Shown: positions 27,262 to 35,775, numbered from the stretch's first letter. The stretch is DNA of 64,000 nt from Flavobacterium sufflavum (GCF_004016525.1 NZ_SACJ01000004.1:186001-250000); one strand, 5' to 3'. A program made the numbers and translations. Notes: generated by a model from the sequence alone, not told the origin.

Positions 27262-27407
27262 TTATTTCTTTATTTTTTATTTCAACGGATTAATCCCGAA
27301 TGCTTTCGGGACGTTGCAACAATATAAGGCATTCCTACGGAATTTAGACATTATACCAGACTGAATTCTGCTTTCTGAAATCTGCTTTCTGAAATCTGCT
27401 AAATTAT
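27262..27407. repeat. Intergenic hairpin and short tandem repeat
   Basis: Contains a CCCGAATGCTTTCGGG hairpin near 27295-27310, an ATTCCTACGGAAT palindrome near 27332, and a 14-bp unit TCTGCTTTCTGAAA repeated at 27367-27380 and 27381-27394 with a partial third copy. Similar hairpins recur elsewhere in this window. No gene seen. Confidence 0.5.
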
Positions 27408-28049
27408 TTATTCCCAAACAACAAAACAATAATCCTTATAGGTTTTAGTCGTAAAATCAGGCAATTCAATAGCTTCTGAAAACAAGGGGCAGTTAACTAC
27501 CATAGTATGAAATTCGCCATTCTCCCCACAAGGATCTATTCCTTTCTCCAATAACTCCAAGGCTAATTCTTTGGTCAAAATCCTCCCTAAATAACTTTCC
27601 CCCATCATCGTATTACAGGAAACAATCATGGTTTCGATTCCGTTTTCAATCATTTCATTTACCAGTACAATACGGTCTTGCTGCCACAACGGCAAAATAG
27701 CTTTCAACGAGGCCGCCTGACAAACTTTCTCTTCCCAATCCCTATGAGGCTGCAAATCGATATCTCCAAAAACAGCAGCTTCCAAATCAAAATTTGCTTT
27801 TAGTGATTTTAAAATTGCTATGAATTTTTCCTCATAATCACCCCAAGTGGCTGGTACAGTTTCTATCGGCAATTGCATTTTTTGTGCCTGTTGATTCAAA
27901 ATAGCTAATGGCAAACCATGCGAACGGGAAATTTTACCATTTTCATTCATCATGTTGAGCAAAACCTTTGGCGTAAATCCTTGTTTGACTGCCTGCATCA
28001 TCGCATAACAGCTGTCTTTTCCACCGGACCAAGAGGTTACAAAATTCAT
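27408..28049 (-). CDS. Dph6-like ATP-pyrophosphatase (PP-loop) in the cobalamin operon
   Basis: 213 residues of the diphthine-ammonia ligase / MJ0570 family. The PP-loop SWSGGKDSCYA is at residues 6-16; GISRSHGLPLA-like and FGDIDLQPHRDWEEKV segments and GENGEFHTMVVNCPLF (about 175-190) are the family signatures. Such enzymes adenylate a carboxylate and amidate it with ammonia; diphthamide does not exist in bacteria, so its substrate differs. It overlaps cobU by 4 bp (ATGA) and precedes bluB-cobT, so it is co-expressed with nucleotide-loop genes. A role in amidating or salvaging a corrinoid is inference only. Confidence 0.85.
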   Translation of the reverse strand: MNFVTSWSGGKDSCYAMMQAVKQGFTPKVLLNMMNENGKISRSHGLPLAILNQQAQKMQLPIETVPATWGDYEEKFIAILKSLKANFDLEAAVFGDIDLQPHRDWEEKVCQAASLKAILPLWQQDRIVLVNEMIENGIETMIVSCNTMMGESYLGRILTKELALELLEKGIDPCGENGEFHTMVVNCPLFSEAIELPDFTTKTYKDYCFVVWE

Positions 28050-28561
28050 AATCCTCCTTTTATTGTTACCGGAATTCCGGAAACCATTAACACCACCTTA
28101 TCCGCTTTTTTTGCCAAATATTGGTTCATCCAACCTTGTAATTCGGTGAACTTTCGACCAATATGCGTTTCGGCATGAACGCCCATTCCTATTTCATTAG
28201 AAATAATAATAATTGTTGCATTAGGCTGATTAGCCACAGCTTCAAATTCTGCCTTGGCCTGAATCAAACTCAACTCGACATCATTTTGAGTATCAATAAA
28301 AAAATTTGTCAACCATAAAGTTACGCAATCAATCACAGCAACCTGACCTGAAAAATCAATTTCGCTTAAAAATTTTTCTTTTTCAATGTTAATCCAACGC
28401 TCATCTCTATCTTTTTGATGACGGTCAATTCGCTTCTGGAAATCATCATCCCATTTTCGGGCTGTAGCAACATACATAGGTCTTGCCGATAATTCTTTGG
28501 CTATATTTTCGGCATAACTGCTCTTTCCTGAGCGCTCTCCTCCTGTTATGAAATAAATCAT
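28046..28561 (-). CDS. cobU: Bifunctional adenosylcobinamide kinase / adenosylcobinamide-phosphate guanylyltransferase
   Basis: 171 residues. The P-loop GGERSGKSSYAE (residues 7-18) opens the protein; MYVATARKWDDDFQKRIDRHQKDR holds the guanylylated-histidine region, and WLTNFF and IIIISNEIGMGVHAET the remaining CobU signatures. It phosphorylates adenosylcobinamide and then transfers GMP to it, giving the CobS substrate. First gene of the minus-strand cobalamin operon. No riboswitch or clear promoter box was found directly upstream. Confidence 0.95.
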   Translation of the reverse strand: MIYFITGGERSGKSSYAENIAKELSARPMYVATARKWDDDFQKRIDRHQKDRDERWINIEKEKFLSEIDFSGQVAVIDCVTLWLTNFFIDTQNDVELSLIQAKAEFEAVANQPNATIIIISNEIGMGVHAETHIGRKFTELQGWMNQYLAKKADKVVLMVSGIPVTIKGGL

Positions 28562-29008
28562 TTTTAATTGTTTTTTTAGTATAAATTTATCTGTTTATGT
28601 TGTCAGTCTGAGCTTTTCGAAGACTTTTTTCAAAGACACTTGAATAATCACTTATGACATTTTTATTGAAAATAAAAAACATTAATTATTCATTTTCTTT
28701 TTTGCTTGATCAAAAAAGAAACAAAAAAATCAAGTCTTACACTTCCTCGTCGGTCAAATTAGTTTTCGAATCCTAAAAGAAAAGAACTCGCTACGCTCAA
28801 ACAACTTTTCTTTTTACGGATTCTTCAAACATTTGACACTCGACTGCGGAAGCTAAGGACGTCGAACCTCTTAATAAACAACGCTTTCTTTTCCAATTAA
28901 CACAGCTATAAAACTTTAATCTTCATTTATTATTTTTCCAAAAAATTCTAAACCTCTATGTCAAAAACTCCCCTCCATCATACCCATAACACACAACTCA
29001 TAACTTTT
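28562..29008. other. 447-bp intergenic region containing a dispersed repeat
   Basis: Holds copy 1 of a 170-bp repeat (28692-28860; listed separately). The rest is AT-rich without a recognisable gene, riboswitch or terminator. Confidence 0.5.
28692..28860 (+). repeat. Dispersed intergenic repeat, copy 1
   Basis: 169 bp that match 41145-41314 with only five substitutions and one single-base gap by my alignment, same orientation. It begins with the palindrome CTTTTTTGCTTGATCAAAAAAG and ends at GCGGAAGCTAAGGAC. No frame is conserved between copies, and nothing resembling a transposase is encoded. Origin unknown. Confidence 0.85.
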
Positions 29009-29371
29009 TCAGTATGGACAATGACGGCAGCCATTACCACAACAAGAACCTCTTTTTAGATGAAACCAGGCTTTGAAAACATAATTCCCATTTTCTAAAT
29101 AGTAATCGATTCCTTCAATCAAATGAGTAGTTTTAGGCAAATCTTTGGCTTTATTTTCTAAAGCATTTTCTGGAGAGATGGTAGCCACATATTCTTCAAT
29201 CTTTATCATACAACTATTCTTAAAACAATCTGGACAAAGACAATCCGCTCCTTCCGAAAGAGTAAAAATAGGTGGAAAATCATTGCACCAACATTTCTTT
29301 TTCTGAGAAATATCTCCGCAATCAAAGGCAATTCCACAACCGGAACAGCGTTTTACTTTTATAGCATTCAT
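29009..29371 (-). CDS. Cysteine-rich CWC-domain and DUF5522 fusion protein
   Basis: 120 residues with 16 cysteines. The N-terminal half (KRCSGCGIAFDCG, KKCWCNDFPPIF, CLCPDCFKNSC) matches the cysteine-rich CWC family. The C-terminal part (EGIDYYLENGNYVFKAWFHLKRGSCCGNGCRHCPY) matches DUF5522. The cysteine clusters suggest zinc or Fe-S binding. No function is established; the protein recurs beside cobalamin genes in Flavobacteria as far as I recall. It is divergent from the btuF-like gene with 95 bp between starts. Confidence 0.8.
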   Translation of the reverse strand: MNAIKVKRCSGCGIAFDCGDISQKKKCWCNDFPPIFTLSEGADCLCPDCFKNSCMIKIEEYVATISPENALENKAKDLPKTTHLIEGIDYYLENGNYVFKAWFHLKRGSCCGNGCRHCPY

Positions 29372-29438
29372 GAGGTAAAGATAGTATTTGTTGTTTTTTT
29401 TATCCTAGAAAATATACAGTAATTTTTACAAATTGCTA

Positions 29439-29446
29439 TACCTTTG
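29439..29446 (+). promoter_or_regulatory. Minus-7 promoter box of the btuF-btuC pair
   Basis: TACCTTTG, 20 bp before the ATG at 29467. No riboswitch lies between, so this pair does not look directly B12-controlled. Confidence 0.5.
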
Positions 29447-29466
29447 CCGGCATAGAAAATAAAAAC

Positions 29467-30609
29467 ATGAATTCTTTTTACAATAAAATATTTCTTTTTG
29501 TGGCTATTTTAAGCCTTGCAGCCTGTCAAAAAAACAAACAATCGACTACCGCTCCAATAGCAACCATAAAAAACGAAATTGAATATTCGAGCAATCTTTC
29601 CATTTACAAATACGATGGTTACTCGATTGTTAAGGTTTTAAATCCCTGGCCTGATGCCAATAAAGATTTCACCTATATCTTAAAAGAAAAAAACGCCACT
29701 GTTCCTGATAGTTTGCAAAAGTATACTCAACTATCGGTTCCTTTAAAATCCATAGTGGTTACTTCGACTACTAACATTCCTTTTTTAGAAATGCTTCAGG
29801 TAGAAAAATCTTTAGTAGGTTTTCCACACACCAATTATGTTTCTTCTGCAAAAACCCGAAAACTGATTGATTCAGGAATCGTAAAAAATGTGGGACAAAA
29901 CGAACGTTTGAATATGGAAAAGCTAATTGATTTAGCTCCCGAAGCCATCGTGACTTTTGGCGTAGACAATAACAATCCGATGATTGCCAATCTGGAAAAA
30001 AGTGGTTTAAATGTAATTATCCAGGCCGATTGGATGGAGCAATCCCCGCTGGGAAAAGCCGAATGGATTAAATTGTATGCAGCTTTATTTGGCAAAGAAA
30101 AAGAAGGCAAAATCCTTTTTGACAACATTGTAAAAAACTACAATCAAGCCTTGCAATTAGTCGCTAATCAAAAAGCAGAGGCAACAGTTTTATACGGTTC
30201 TATGTACCAAAACCAATGGTTTGTAGCCAAAGGAAACAGCTGGGTTGCCCAATTTATGAAAGACGCCAAATCCAATTATTTATGGGCTGATATTGAAGGC
30301 AGCGGAAGTTTAGGATTGTCGTTCGAAAAAATATTAGACAAAGCAAAAACTGCGAAGGTTTGGATTGCGACAGGCTCTTTTAAAAACTCAAAAGAATTAG
30401 GAGACAGCAATCCGCATTACAACCAATTTGATGCTTTTGCTGTGAAAAACGTCTATACTTTTGAAAGCAAATTAGGCACAACGGGAGGAACTATTTATTA
30501 TGAATTAGCCCCTAGCCGACCTGATTTAGTTCTGAAAGATTACATCAAGATTTTTCATCCTGAATTATTAGCCAACTATAATTTTACCTTTGCAACGAAA
30601 CTAAATTAA
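29467..30609 (+). CDS. btuF: ABC-transporter substrate-binding lipoprotein, BtuF-like
   Basis: 380 residues. The lipobox LSLAACQ at about residues 16-22 follows a hydrophobic leader, so the protein is lipid-anchored. The Peripla_BP_2 fold is shown by SIVVTSTTNIPFLEMLQVEKSLVGF, LIDLAPEAIVTFG, ADWMEQSPLGKAEWIKLYAALFGKE and ELAPSRPDLVLKDYIKIFHPEL. The family binds vitamin B12, heme or ferric siderophores; cobalamin is favoured only because it sits in a cobalamin locus. A permease gene follows 6 bp later. Confidence 0.82.
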   Translation: MNSFYNKIFLFVAILSLAACQKNKQSTTAPIATIKNEIEYSSNLSIYKYDGYSIVKVLNPWPDANKDFTYILKEKNATVPDSLQKYTQLSVPLKSIVVTSTTNIPFLEMLQVEKSLVGFPHTNYVSSAKTRKLIDSGIVKNVGQNERLNMEKLIDLAPEAIVTFGVDNNNPMIANLEKSGLNVIIQADWMEQSPLGKAEWIKLYAALFGKEKEGKILFDNIVKNYNQALQLVANQKAEATVLYGSMYQNQWFVAKGNSWVAQFMKDAKSNYLWADIEGSGSLGLSFEKILDKAKTAKVWIATGSFKNSKELGDSNPHYNQFDAFAVKNVYTFESKLGTTGGTIYYELAPSRPDLVLKDYIKIFHPELLANYNFTFATKLN

Positions 30610-30615
30610 GCCCAA

Positions 30616-31647
30616 TTGAAAAACCAAAAACGAAATACAATTCTATTTTCCTACCTTGTTATAGGACTGCTTTTTTTGTTTTTTACAAACATCAGTTTAG
30701 GTTCGATAACTATTCCTTTTAAAGAAATTTATCAAAGTCTAAGTGGCGGGCAAGCCAGCAAGTCAACTTGGGAATACATTATTATCAATTATCGGTTACC
30801 TAAAGCAATTACGGTAGTTTTAGTTGGAATCGGACTTTCGATTAGTGGTTTATTGATGCAAACCTTATTCAGGAATCCATTGGCCGGACCTTATGTTTTG
30901 GGACTGAGTTCAGGAGCGAGTTTAGGAGTGGCTTTTGTGATTTTAGGTGCGGGTTTACTTCCTCCTTTTTTACAGGAAATAGTACTTTCGTCTTACGGAA
31001 TCGTCTTAGCCTCAACCATAGGAAGTTCTTGTGTATTAGTAGCCGTTTTATTGGTTTCCATACGCTTACGGGATACCATGACCATCCTGATTGTGGGACT
31101 AATGTTTGGCAGCTTAAGCTCTGCAATTGTAGGAACATTGAGTTTCTTTAGCACTGCTGAGCAATTGCAAAAATTCACTTTTTGGTCTTTAGGGAATTTA
31201 GGAAATCTTTCCTGGACTTCGATTATTATTTTAGCTGTTTGTGTGCTAACGGGATTACTATTGAGTGTAGCCTGTATTAAACCTTTGAATGCACTACTAC
31301 TTGGAGAAAACTACGCCCGAAGCCTCGGTTTGAATTACAAAAAAGCAAGATTGATTATTTTGTTTGCCACCAGTATTTTAGCGGGAAGCATCACTGCTTT
31401 TGCAGGTCCTATTGCCTTTATTGGCCTGGCAGTTCCTCATATTGCTAAATTGGTTTTCCAAACCAGCAATCATACTATTTTATTTTGGAGTACCCTGCTT
31501 TTTGGAGCCATTATCATGCTGATTTGCGATACCATTTCGCAAGTTCCCGGTGGCGAAATTACTTTGCCTATCAATGCGGTAACGTCTATTTTTGGTGCAC
31601 CAATAGTGATTTGGTTATTACTAAGAAAACAGAAAATGGTGGGGTAG
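30616..31647 (+). CDS. btuC: ABC-transporter permease, FecCD/BtuC family
   Basis: 343 residues, about ten hydrophobic helices. Family signatures: YRLPKAITVVLVGIGLSISGLLMQTLFRNPLAGPYVLGLSSGASLG (about residues 55-100), GSITAFAGPIAFIGLAVPHIAKL (coupling region) and PGGEITLPINAVTSIFGAPIVIWLLL at the C-terminus. The start is TTG 30616. Together with the lipoprotein it forms an importer half; the matching ATPase gene is not next to it. Cobalamin is the likely cargo by context; heme or siderophore is possible. Confidence 0.88.
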   Translation: MKNQKRNTILFSYLVIGLLFLFFTNISLGSITIPFKEIYQSLSGGQASKSTWEYIIINYRLPKAITVVLVGIGLSISGLLMQTLFRNPLAGPYVLGLSSGASLGVAFVILGAGLLPPFLQEIVLSSYGIVLASTIGSSCVLVAVLLVSIRLRDTMTILIVGLMFGSLSSAIVGTLSFFSTAEQLQKFTFWSLGNLGNLSWTSIIILAVCVLTGLLLSVACIKPLNALLLGENYARSLGLNYKKARLIILFATSILAGSITAFAGPIAFIGLAVPHIAKLVFQTSNHTILFWSTLLFGAIIMLICDTISQVPGGEITLPINAVTSIFGAPIVIWLLLRKQKMVG

Positions 31648-31998
31648 ATACAAATTTTGACCGCAAATTCGCAAATTATTGATTTATAAAATGATTTTAA
31701 ATTTGCGATTAAAAAAAGCTTAACGAGTCTTTGTGTTTTCTTTGTAAGTCTTTGCGGTTAAAAAACAGTATTAACGGATTCCTAAAATTATATAAGAAAC
31801 AGAAGGTATTTTGTTAGATTTCGAAAAATCATCCTTTATAAACAGCATTCTGTTAAAACTTTGTGCTTTTGCGACTTTTAAAAACAGAATAAATCATTAA
31901 ATTCGCAGTCTCAATTAATATTAGAATTTAGATATAAAATGAAAGGCGCATTATTAGCAAATTTTATTTTTACAACTTAAAAAATAAATCAGAAAAAA
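31648..31998. other. 351-bp gap after btuC, no gene
   Basis: No ATPase gene or remnant is seen. An inverted repeat, TCGCAAATT at 31669-31677 with complement at 31700-31708, is followed by GTCTTTGCGGTTAA-type sequence near 31746, which recurs at 45561-45600. A clear lpdA promoter was not found. Confidence 0.4.
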
Positions 31999-33387
31999 AT
32001 GAAATACGACGTTATTGTTTTAGGAAGTGGTCCTGGCGGGTATGTAACTGCCATTAGAGCATCACAATTAGGCTTTAAAGTAGCCGTAGTTGAAAAAGAA
32101 AACTTAGGCGGGGTTTGTTTGAACTGGGGTTGTATCCCAACAAAAGCCTTACTTAAATCGGCTCAGGTTTTTGATTATCTAAAACACGCTTCCGATTACG
32201 GATTGACGGTTTCTGAATTTGACAAAGATTTCCCTGCAGTAATTCAACGTAGCCGTAATGTTGCAGATGGAATGAGCAAAGGAATTACTTTCCTAATGAA
32301 GAAAAACAAAATCGACGTTATTAATGGTTTTGGAAAATTAAAACCAGGTAAAAAATTAGACGTTACTGATAAAGACGGAAAAGTTACTGAATACAGTGCT
32401 GATCATATCATTATTGCTACCGGTGCTCGTTCTCGTGAGTTGCCTAACTTACCACAAGATGGTATAAAAGTAATTGGTTACCGTCAGGCAATGACTTTGC
32501 CAACACAACCTAAAAAGATGATTATCGTAGGTTCTGGAGCTATCGGAGTTGAGTTTGCTCACTTCTACAACTCAATGGGAACTGAAGTTACTATTGTAGA
32601 ATTCATGCCTAATGTAGTACCTGTTGAAGACGAAGATATCTCAAAAGAATTTGAAAAATCTTTGAAAAAATCCGGAATTACAGTTATGACTAACTCTTCT
32701 GTTGAGAAAATTGACACTACTGGAAAAGGAGTTAAAGCATTCGTTAAAACAGCTAAAGGAGAAGAAATTTTAGAAGCTGATATTTTACTTTCTGCTGTTG
32801 GTATCAAAACTAATATCGAAAACATCGGATTAGAAGAAGTAGGTATTGCTACTGACAGAGATAAAATCTTAGTAAACGCTTACAATGCTACTAATATTCC
32901 AGGTTACTACGCTATTGGTGACGTAACTCCGGGACAGGCTTTAGCTCACGTAGCTTCAGCTGAAGGAATCAACTGTGTGGAGAAAATTGCAGGTATGCAC
33001 GTAGAACCTATCGATTACGGAAACGTACCGGGTTGTACTTATGCTACTCCTGAAATTGCTTCTGTAGGTTTAACTGAAAAAGCAGCTAAAGAAAAAGGAT
33101 ACGATTTGAAAATTGGAAAATTCCCATTCGTAGCATCTGGAAAAGCAAAAGCATCTGGAAATGCTGACGGATTTGTAAAAGTAATCTTTGATGCTAAATA
33201 CGGCGAATGGTTAGGATGCCACATGATTGGTGCCGGTGTTACTGATATGATTGCTGAGGCAGTTGTAGCCCGTAAACTGGAAACTACAGGACACGAAATC
33301 CTAAAATCAATCCACCCTCACCCTACAATGAGTGAGGCGGTTATGGAAGCGGTTGCCGCTGCTTATGGTGAGGTAATTCACATATAG
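31999..33387 (+). CDS. lpdA: Dihydrolipoyl dehydrogenase
   Basis: 462-residue FAD protein that reoxidises dihydrolipoamide in pyruvate, 2-oxoglutarate or branched-chain dehydrogenase complexes. DVIVLGSGPGGYVTAIRASQLG is the FAD motif; GGVCLNWGCIPTKALL carries the redox cysteine pair. IIVGSGAIGVEFAHFY binds NAD, YAIGDVTPGQALAHVAS is the second FAD site, and HPHPTMSEAVMEA holds the active-site His-Glu. Length is typical. Codon use is more GCT/GTA-rich than its neighbours, as expected of a highly expressed gene. A hairpin terminator follows. Confidence 0.97.
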   Translation: MKYDVIVLGSGPGGYVTAIRASQLGFKVAVVEKENLGGVCLNWGCIPTKALLKSAQVFDYLKHASDYGLTVSEFDKDFPAVIQRSRNVADGMSKGITFLMKKNKIDVINGFGKLKPGKKLDVTDKDGKVTEYSADHIIIATGARSRELPNLPQDGIKVIGYRQAMTLPTQPKKMIIVGSGAIGVEFAHFYNSMGTEVTIVEFMPNVVPVEDEDISKEFEKSLKKSGITVMTNSSVEKIDTTGKGVKAFVKTAKGEEILEADILLSAVGIKTNIENIGLEEVGIATDRDKILVNAYNATNIPGYYAIGDVTPGQALAHVASAEGINCVEKIAGMHVEPIDYGNVPGCTYATPEIASVGLTEKAAKEKGYDLKIGKFPFVASGKAKASGNADGFVKVIFDAKYGEWLGCHMIGAGVTDMIAEAVVARKLETTGHEILKSIHPHPTMSEAVMEAVAAAYGEVIHI

Positions 33388-33392
33388 GTTTC

Positions 33393-33445
33393 AGTCCCGA
33401 TAGCTATCAGGATAGAATAAAGATTTCAGATTATATACAAAATCC
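33393..33445 (+). repeat. 53-bp direct repeat, copy A
   Basis: Identical to 34197-34249 except for one base. It includes the hairpin motif CCCGATAGCTATC and ends at the left arm of a terminator in both places. The two copies bracket the small gene at 33732. Confidence 0.85.
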
Positions 33446-33472
33446 GTCTCGAGCTATCGGGACGGATTTTTT
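33439..33472 (+). terminator. lpdA intrinsic terminator
   Basis: Perfect 10-bp arms AAAATCCGTC (33439-33448) and complement (33461-33470), 12-base loop, ending in a T-run. Confidence 0.75.
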
Positions 33473-33731
33473 GCATCAAAAACACAAATACAAAACTAAA
33501 AACCAAACAATTAACTGCATTTTTTCGTAACTTAGTATACCCAAAAATCACTGGTAACAGCTATTAACTGAAAAAGGGTTTTGCCATTTAGGCACATTGG
33601 TTATATAAACAAATTATTGTAGCTCATTCTATTCAAAAGAGCATCTTTAAACTTCTATAATATACTGTATTATTCAAAACGGATACAAGAAATACAGTAT
33701 TCAAAATTTAGTAACAAAAATTATTTATACA

Positions 33732-34028
33732 ATGAAAAATGTAATGATTTTATTCAATTTTCCTGGCATGACATCAAAAGAATACGACCGCGTATGGGAC
33801 GATTTACGTGCTACAGGTCATTCTAACCCTTATGGGTTGTTATACCATATTGGCGCTCCAACTTCAGATGGCTGGATGGTAGTCGATGAATGGGAATCCG
33901 AAGAAGATTTCAAAAATTTTGGCGAAATACTTATGCCAATACTTGAAAAAAACAACATACCTAAAAAAGCACCTACAGTAATGCCGGTACATTATGTATA
34001 TAGCCACATATTAGCAGAACATCATTAA
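33732..34028 (+). CDS. Small ABM-like (dimeric alpha-beta barrel) protein
   Basis: 98 residues. VMILFNFPGMTSKEYDRVWDDLRATG, then GWMVVDEWESEEDFKNFGEILMPILEK, is the layout of the antibiotic-biosynthesis-monooxygenase / dimeric alpha-beta barrel superfamily. The C-terminal VMPVHYVYSHIL adds the last strand. Catalytic function cannot be assigned; many members are of unknown role. The gene stands alone between two copies of a 53-bp direct repeat, which suggests arrival as a separate segment. Confidence 0.7.
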   Translation: MKNVMILFNFPGMTSKEYDRVWDDLRATGHSNPYGLLYHIGAPTSDGWMVVDEWESEEDFKNFGEILMPILEKNNIPKKAPTVMPVHYVYSHILAEHH

Positions 34029-34196
34029 TTTAATTCTGTTCTGGTTAAAACCAAACACTAGCGAATGGAAGCCAGAAACAAAAAATCCCACGATTATAAA
34101 ACCAATTAAAAAGCAAAACCCTTTCTTAAATTAAACAACTATTTTCTCCCAAATAAAAATTGTGACTAAAAGATGATGTGTCCACTTATAGATTTT

Positions 34197-34249
34197 AGTC
34201 CCGATAGCTATCGGGATAGAATAAAGATTTCAGATTATATACAAAATCC
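34197..34249 (+). repeat. 53-bp direct repeat, copy B
   Basis: Second copy of the repeat at 33393-33445, one mismatch. It is followed by a similar terminator hairpin. Confidence 0.85.
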
Positions 34250-34275
34250 AATTGTTGTAAAAGCAATCGGATTTT
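34243..34275 (+). terminator. Intrinsic terminator after the ABM-like gene
   Basis: 12-bp arms with one mismatch (AAAATCCAATTG, 34243-34254; CAATCGGATTTT, 34264-34275), 9-base loop, T-run. Confidence 0.6.
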
Positions 34276-34661
34276 TTTATGCTTATTATTTTGATTCCAA
34301 AAGATAAAACACACACCAAAAAACACTCAAAACCAAAACCTTAAACATAAAAAACAAGAGCTTACTTATATTTTCAAGCCGAATATTTCGTAAATTTAGA
34401 TTTACAAAAAGGAACAGCGCCGTGTACTTCAAAATTCCTACGGAATCTTTAGTACACAAAGTTTTGAGATATAAACAAACCCCAAAACACTTTATATTTC
34501 ATAAAACGGACAGAGAGAACAATCCATACCAAAGATTTTTCTTTATGCCTAACCGTATCAATTACACACAACAACCATCTACTACTCTAAAAAATGAGCC
34601 CAACCAAGAGCTTTAGGAGTAGCGCAATTTAAATTAGTCTAAAATTTAAAATTCAAACAAG

Positions 34662-35042
34662 ATGAAAACAATTAAAATGATAGTAATGGCTTTACTCTTT
34701 GGAGTATTCACTTTTCAGAGTGTCAGTTTGTATGCGCAAGACCCAATGAAAGCGGCCCACAACGTCTATAAAAAAGTGTTATTAGAAAATGACAAGGTAA
34801 GAGTGATGGAAGTAGTTTTTGCTCCGGGTGCAACCGCAGCCATGCACAGCCATCCTAACCACACTGTTTATGTTGTGGCAGGAGGAAAAATTGAGATTAC
34901 CGAAAAAGGCAAAAAAGCCATGGCTATGGACATCAAAGCCGGAACTGCCATCTATATGCCTGCGGTAACCCACATGGCTAAAAATACCGGTATGACAACC
35001 CTAAAATTGATTGTAACAGAAATGAAACCGGCAAAAAAGTAA
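34662..35042 (+). CDS. Exported cupin-domain protein
   Basis: 126 residues with a signal peptide (IKMIVMALLFGVFTFQSVSLYAQ). A single cupin barrel follows. VRVMEVVFAPGATAAMHSHPNHTVYVVAGG holds the metal-binding HxH and downstream Glu positions, and GTAIYMPAVTHMAKNTG holds the second motif His. Probably a periplasmic metal-dependent protein; reaction unknown. A hairpin terminator with T-run follows at 35107-35137. Family call is safe. Confidence 0.82.
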   Translation: MKTIKMIVMALLFGVFTFQSVSLYAQDPMKAAHNVYKKVLLENDKVRVMEVVFAPGATAAMHSHPNHTVYVVAGGKIEITEKGKKAMAMDIKAGTAIYMPAVTHMAKNTGMTTLKLIVTEMKPAKK

Positions 35043-35414
35043 ACTCGTATTTTCTGGATAAAACCATTCCTTTTTGACAGCGATACATCATTACAGAAAA
35101 TACTCTAAAATCCGATTGACAAACAACTCGGATTTTTTTATGCGTACAAGTGTATCATTTTTTTTTAAAATTGATATTGATTTTTGACATACTATTAAAA
35201 CCCTAAATCATTTGTAAGAAAAAATAAATATATTTGGAATATAATAAAGTATGACTACTGCGTTACCTATCTATCCGAAAATTGGATGACTCTTTATGAT
35301 TCTGTAATAAAAATATACAAGTTGTGTGCAACCAATTCCAAAAATGACACAAAAGAATAACGGAAAACAGTAAAAATATTTTAAAACTTTAGCAAAAACT
35401 AATAAATTAAGACT
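35043..35414. other. 372-bp gap before the AT-rich island
   Basis: Holds the cupin terminator near its start. From about 35150 on it is AT-rich with no gene. Just before the next gene it has GTTGTGTGCAAC (about 35321-35332), a short palindromic motif discussed under findings. Confidence 0.4.
35107..35137 (+). terminator. Intrinsic terminator of the exported cupin gene
   Basis: 9-bp arms AAAATCCGA (35107-35115) and complement (35128-35136), 12-base loop, T-run. Confidence 0.65.
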
Positions 35415-35675
35415 ATGGACTACGGATACAAATTTGAAAAATTAATGAATAGTTATATTGGAACGCCAGACTATGTAACTTATGCAACTTATTGGACTAT
35501 TAATAATTGTAGAAAAGCATTACTTTATACTGCTTGCCTAAAAGAATATGACAAGAATAGTAGAGGAGTAATTGGAGAAAAATTAATGTATTTTATGGAA
35601 AATATATTCAATATTGAAGACGTTAAAAAAGAATTAAGCATCGAATGTCTTAATTATTTGAGTGAACTAAAATAA
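35415..35675 (+). CDS. Hypothetical small protein
   Basis: 86 residues, not recognised. Predicted mostly helical and soluble, starting MDYGYKFEKLMNSYIGTP, with no signal peptide or membrane helix. Base composition is very AT-rich, like the next three genes, and unlike the flanking housekeeping genes. ATG start. No terminator was found after it; the next gene begins 100 bp on. Coding status is supported mainly by its length and codon pattern. Confidence 0.5.
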   Translation: MDYGYKFEKLMNSYIGTPDYVTYATYWTINNCRKALLYTACLKEYDKNSRGVIGEKLMYFMENIFNIEDVKKELSIECLNYLSELK

Positions 35676-35775
35676 AATGTTGCGGAAAAAATGTAACAAT
35701 AGAGAAAACAAATATGTTACTGGTTTTTCTATGATGACTTTACTAATATTTAACTAAGAAATAGAAAAACAAACA

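Larger units (their letters stand above)
33388..33731. other. 344-bp gap with repeat A and a terminator
   Basis: Contains the 53-bp direct repeat copy A and the lpdA terminator, then AT-rich sequence with no gene or good promoter box recognised before the ABM-like gene. Confidence 0.4.
34029..34661. other. 633-bp gap with repeat B and hairpins, no convincing gene
   Basis: Contains direct repeat copy B, a terminator at 34243-34275, and an imperfect hairpin at 34422-34457 (GTGTACT...AGTACAC around ATTCCTACGGAAT). A 64-codon open frame from GTG 34422 begins inside this hairpin and has no family features, so I do not call it a gene. Confidence 0.45.

Noticed and set aside
28562..29466. Search for a second cobalamin riboswitch before cobU and before btuF
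   Set aside because: No B12 box or CCCGCAACTG-type core is present on either strand; only the btuB leader has one.
31648..31998. Possible decayed btuD ATPase after btuC
   Set aside because: No Walker A, LSGGQ or Walker B fragment was seen in the frames on either strand.
33393..34249. Direct repeats considered as a CRISPR array
   Set aside because: Only two copies, 804 bp apart with a gene between, and no spacer pattern or cas genes.
34422..34616. 64-codon open frame on the plus strand starting with GTG
   Set aside because: It begins inside an imperfect hairpin, has no family features or promoter, and the surrounding 633 bp is repeat-rich; a chance frame is more likely.
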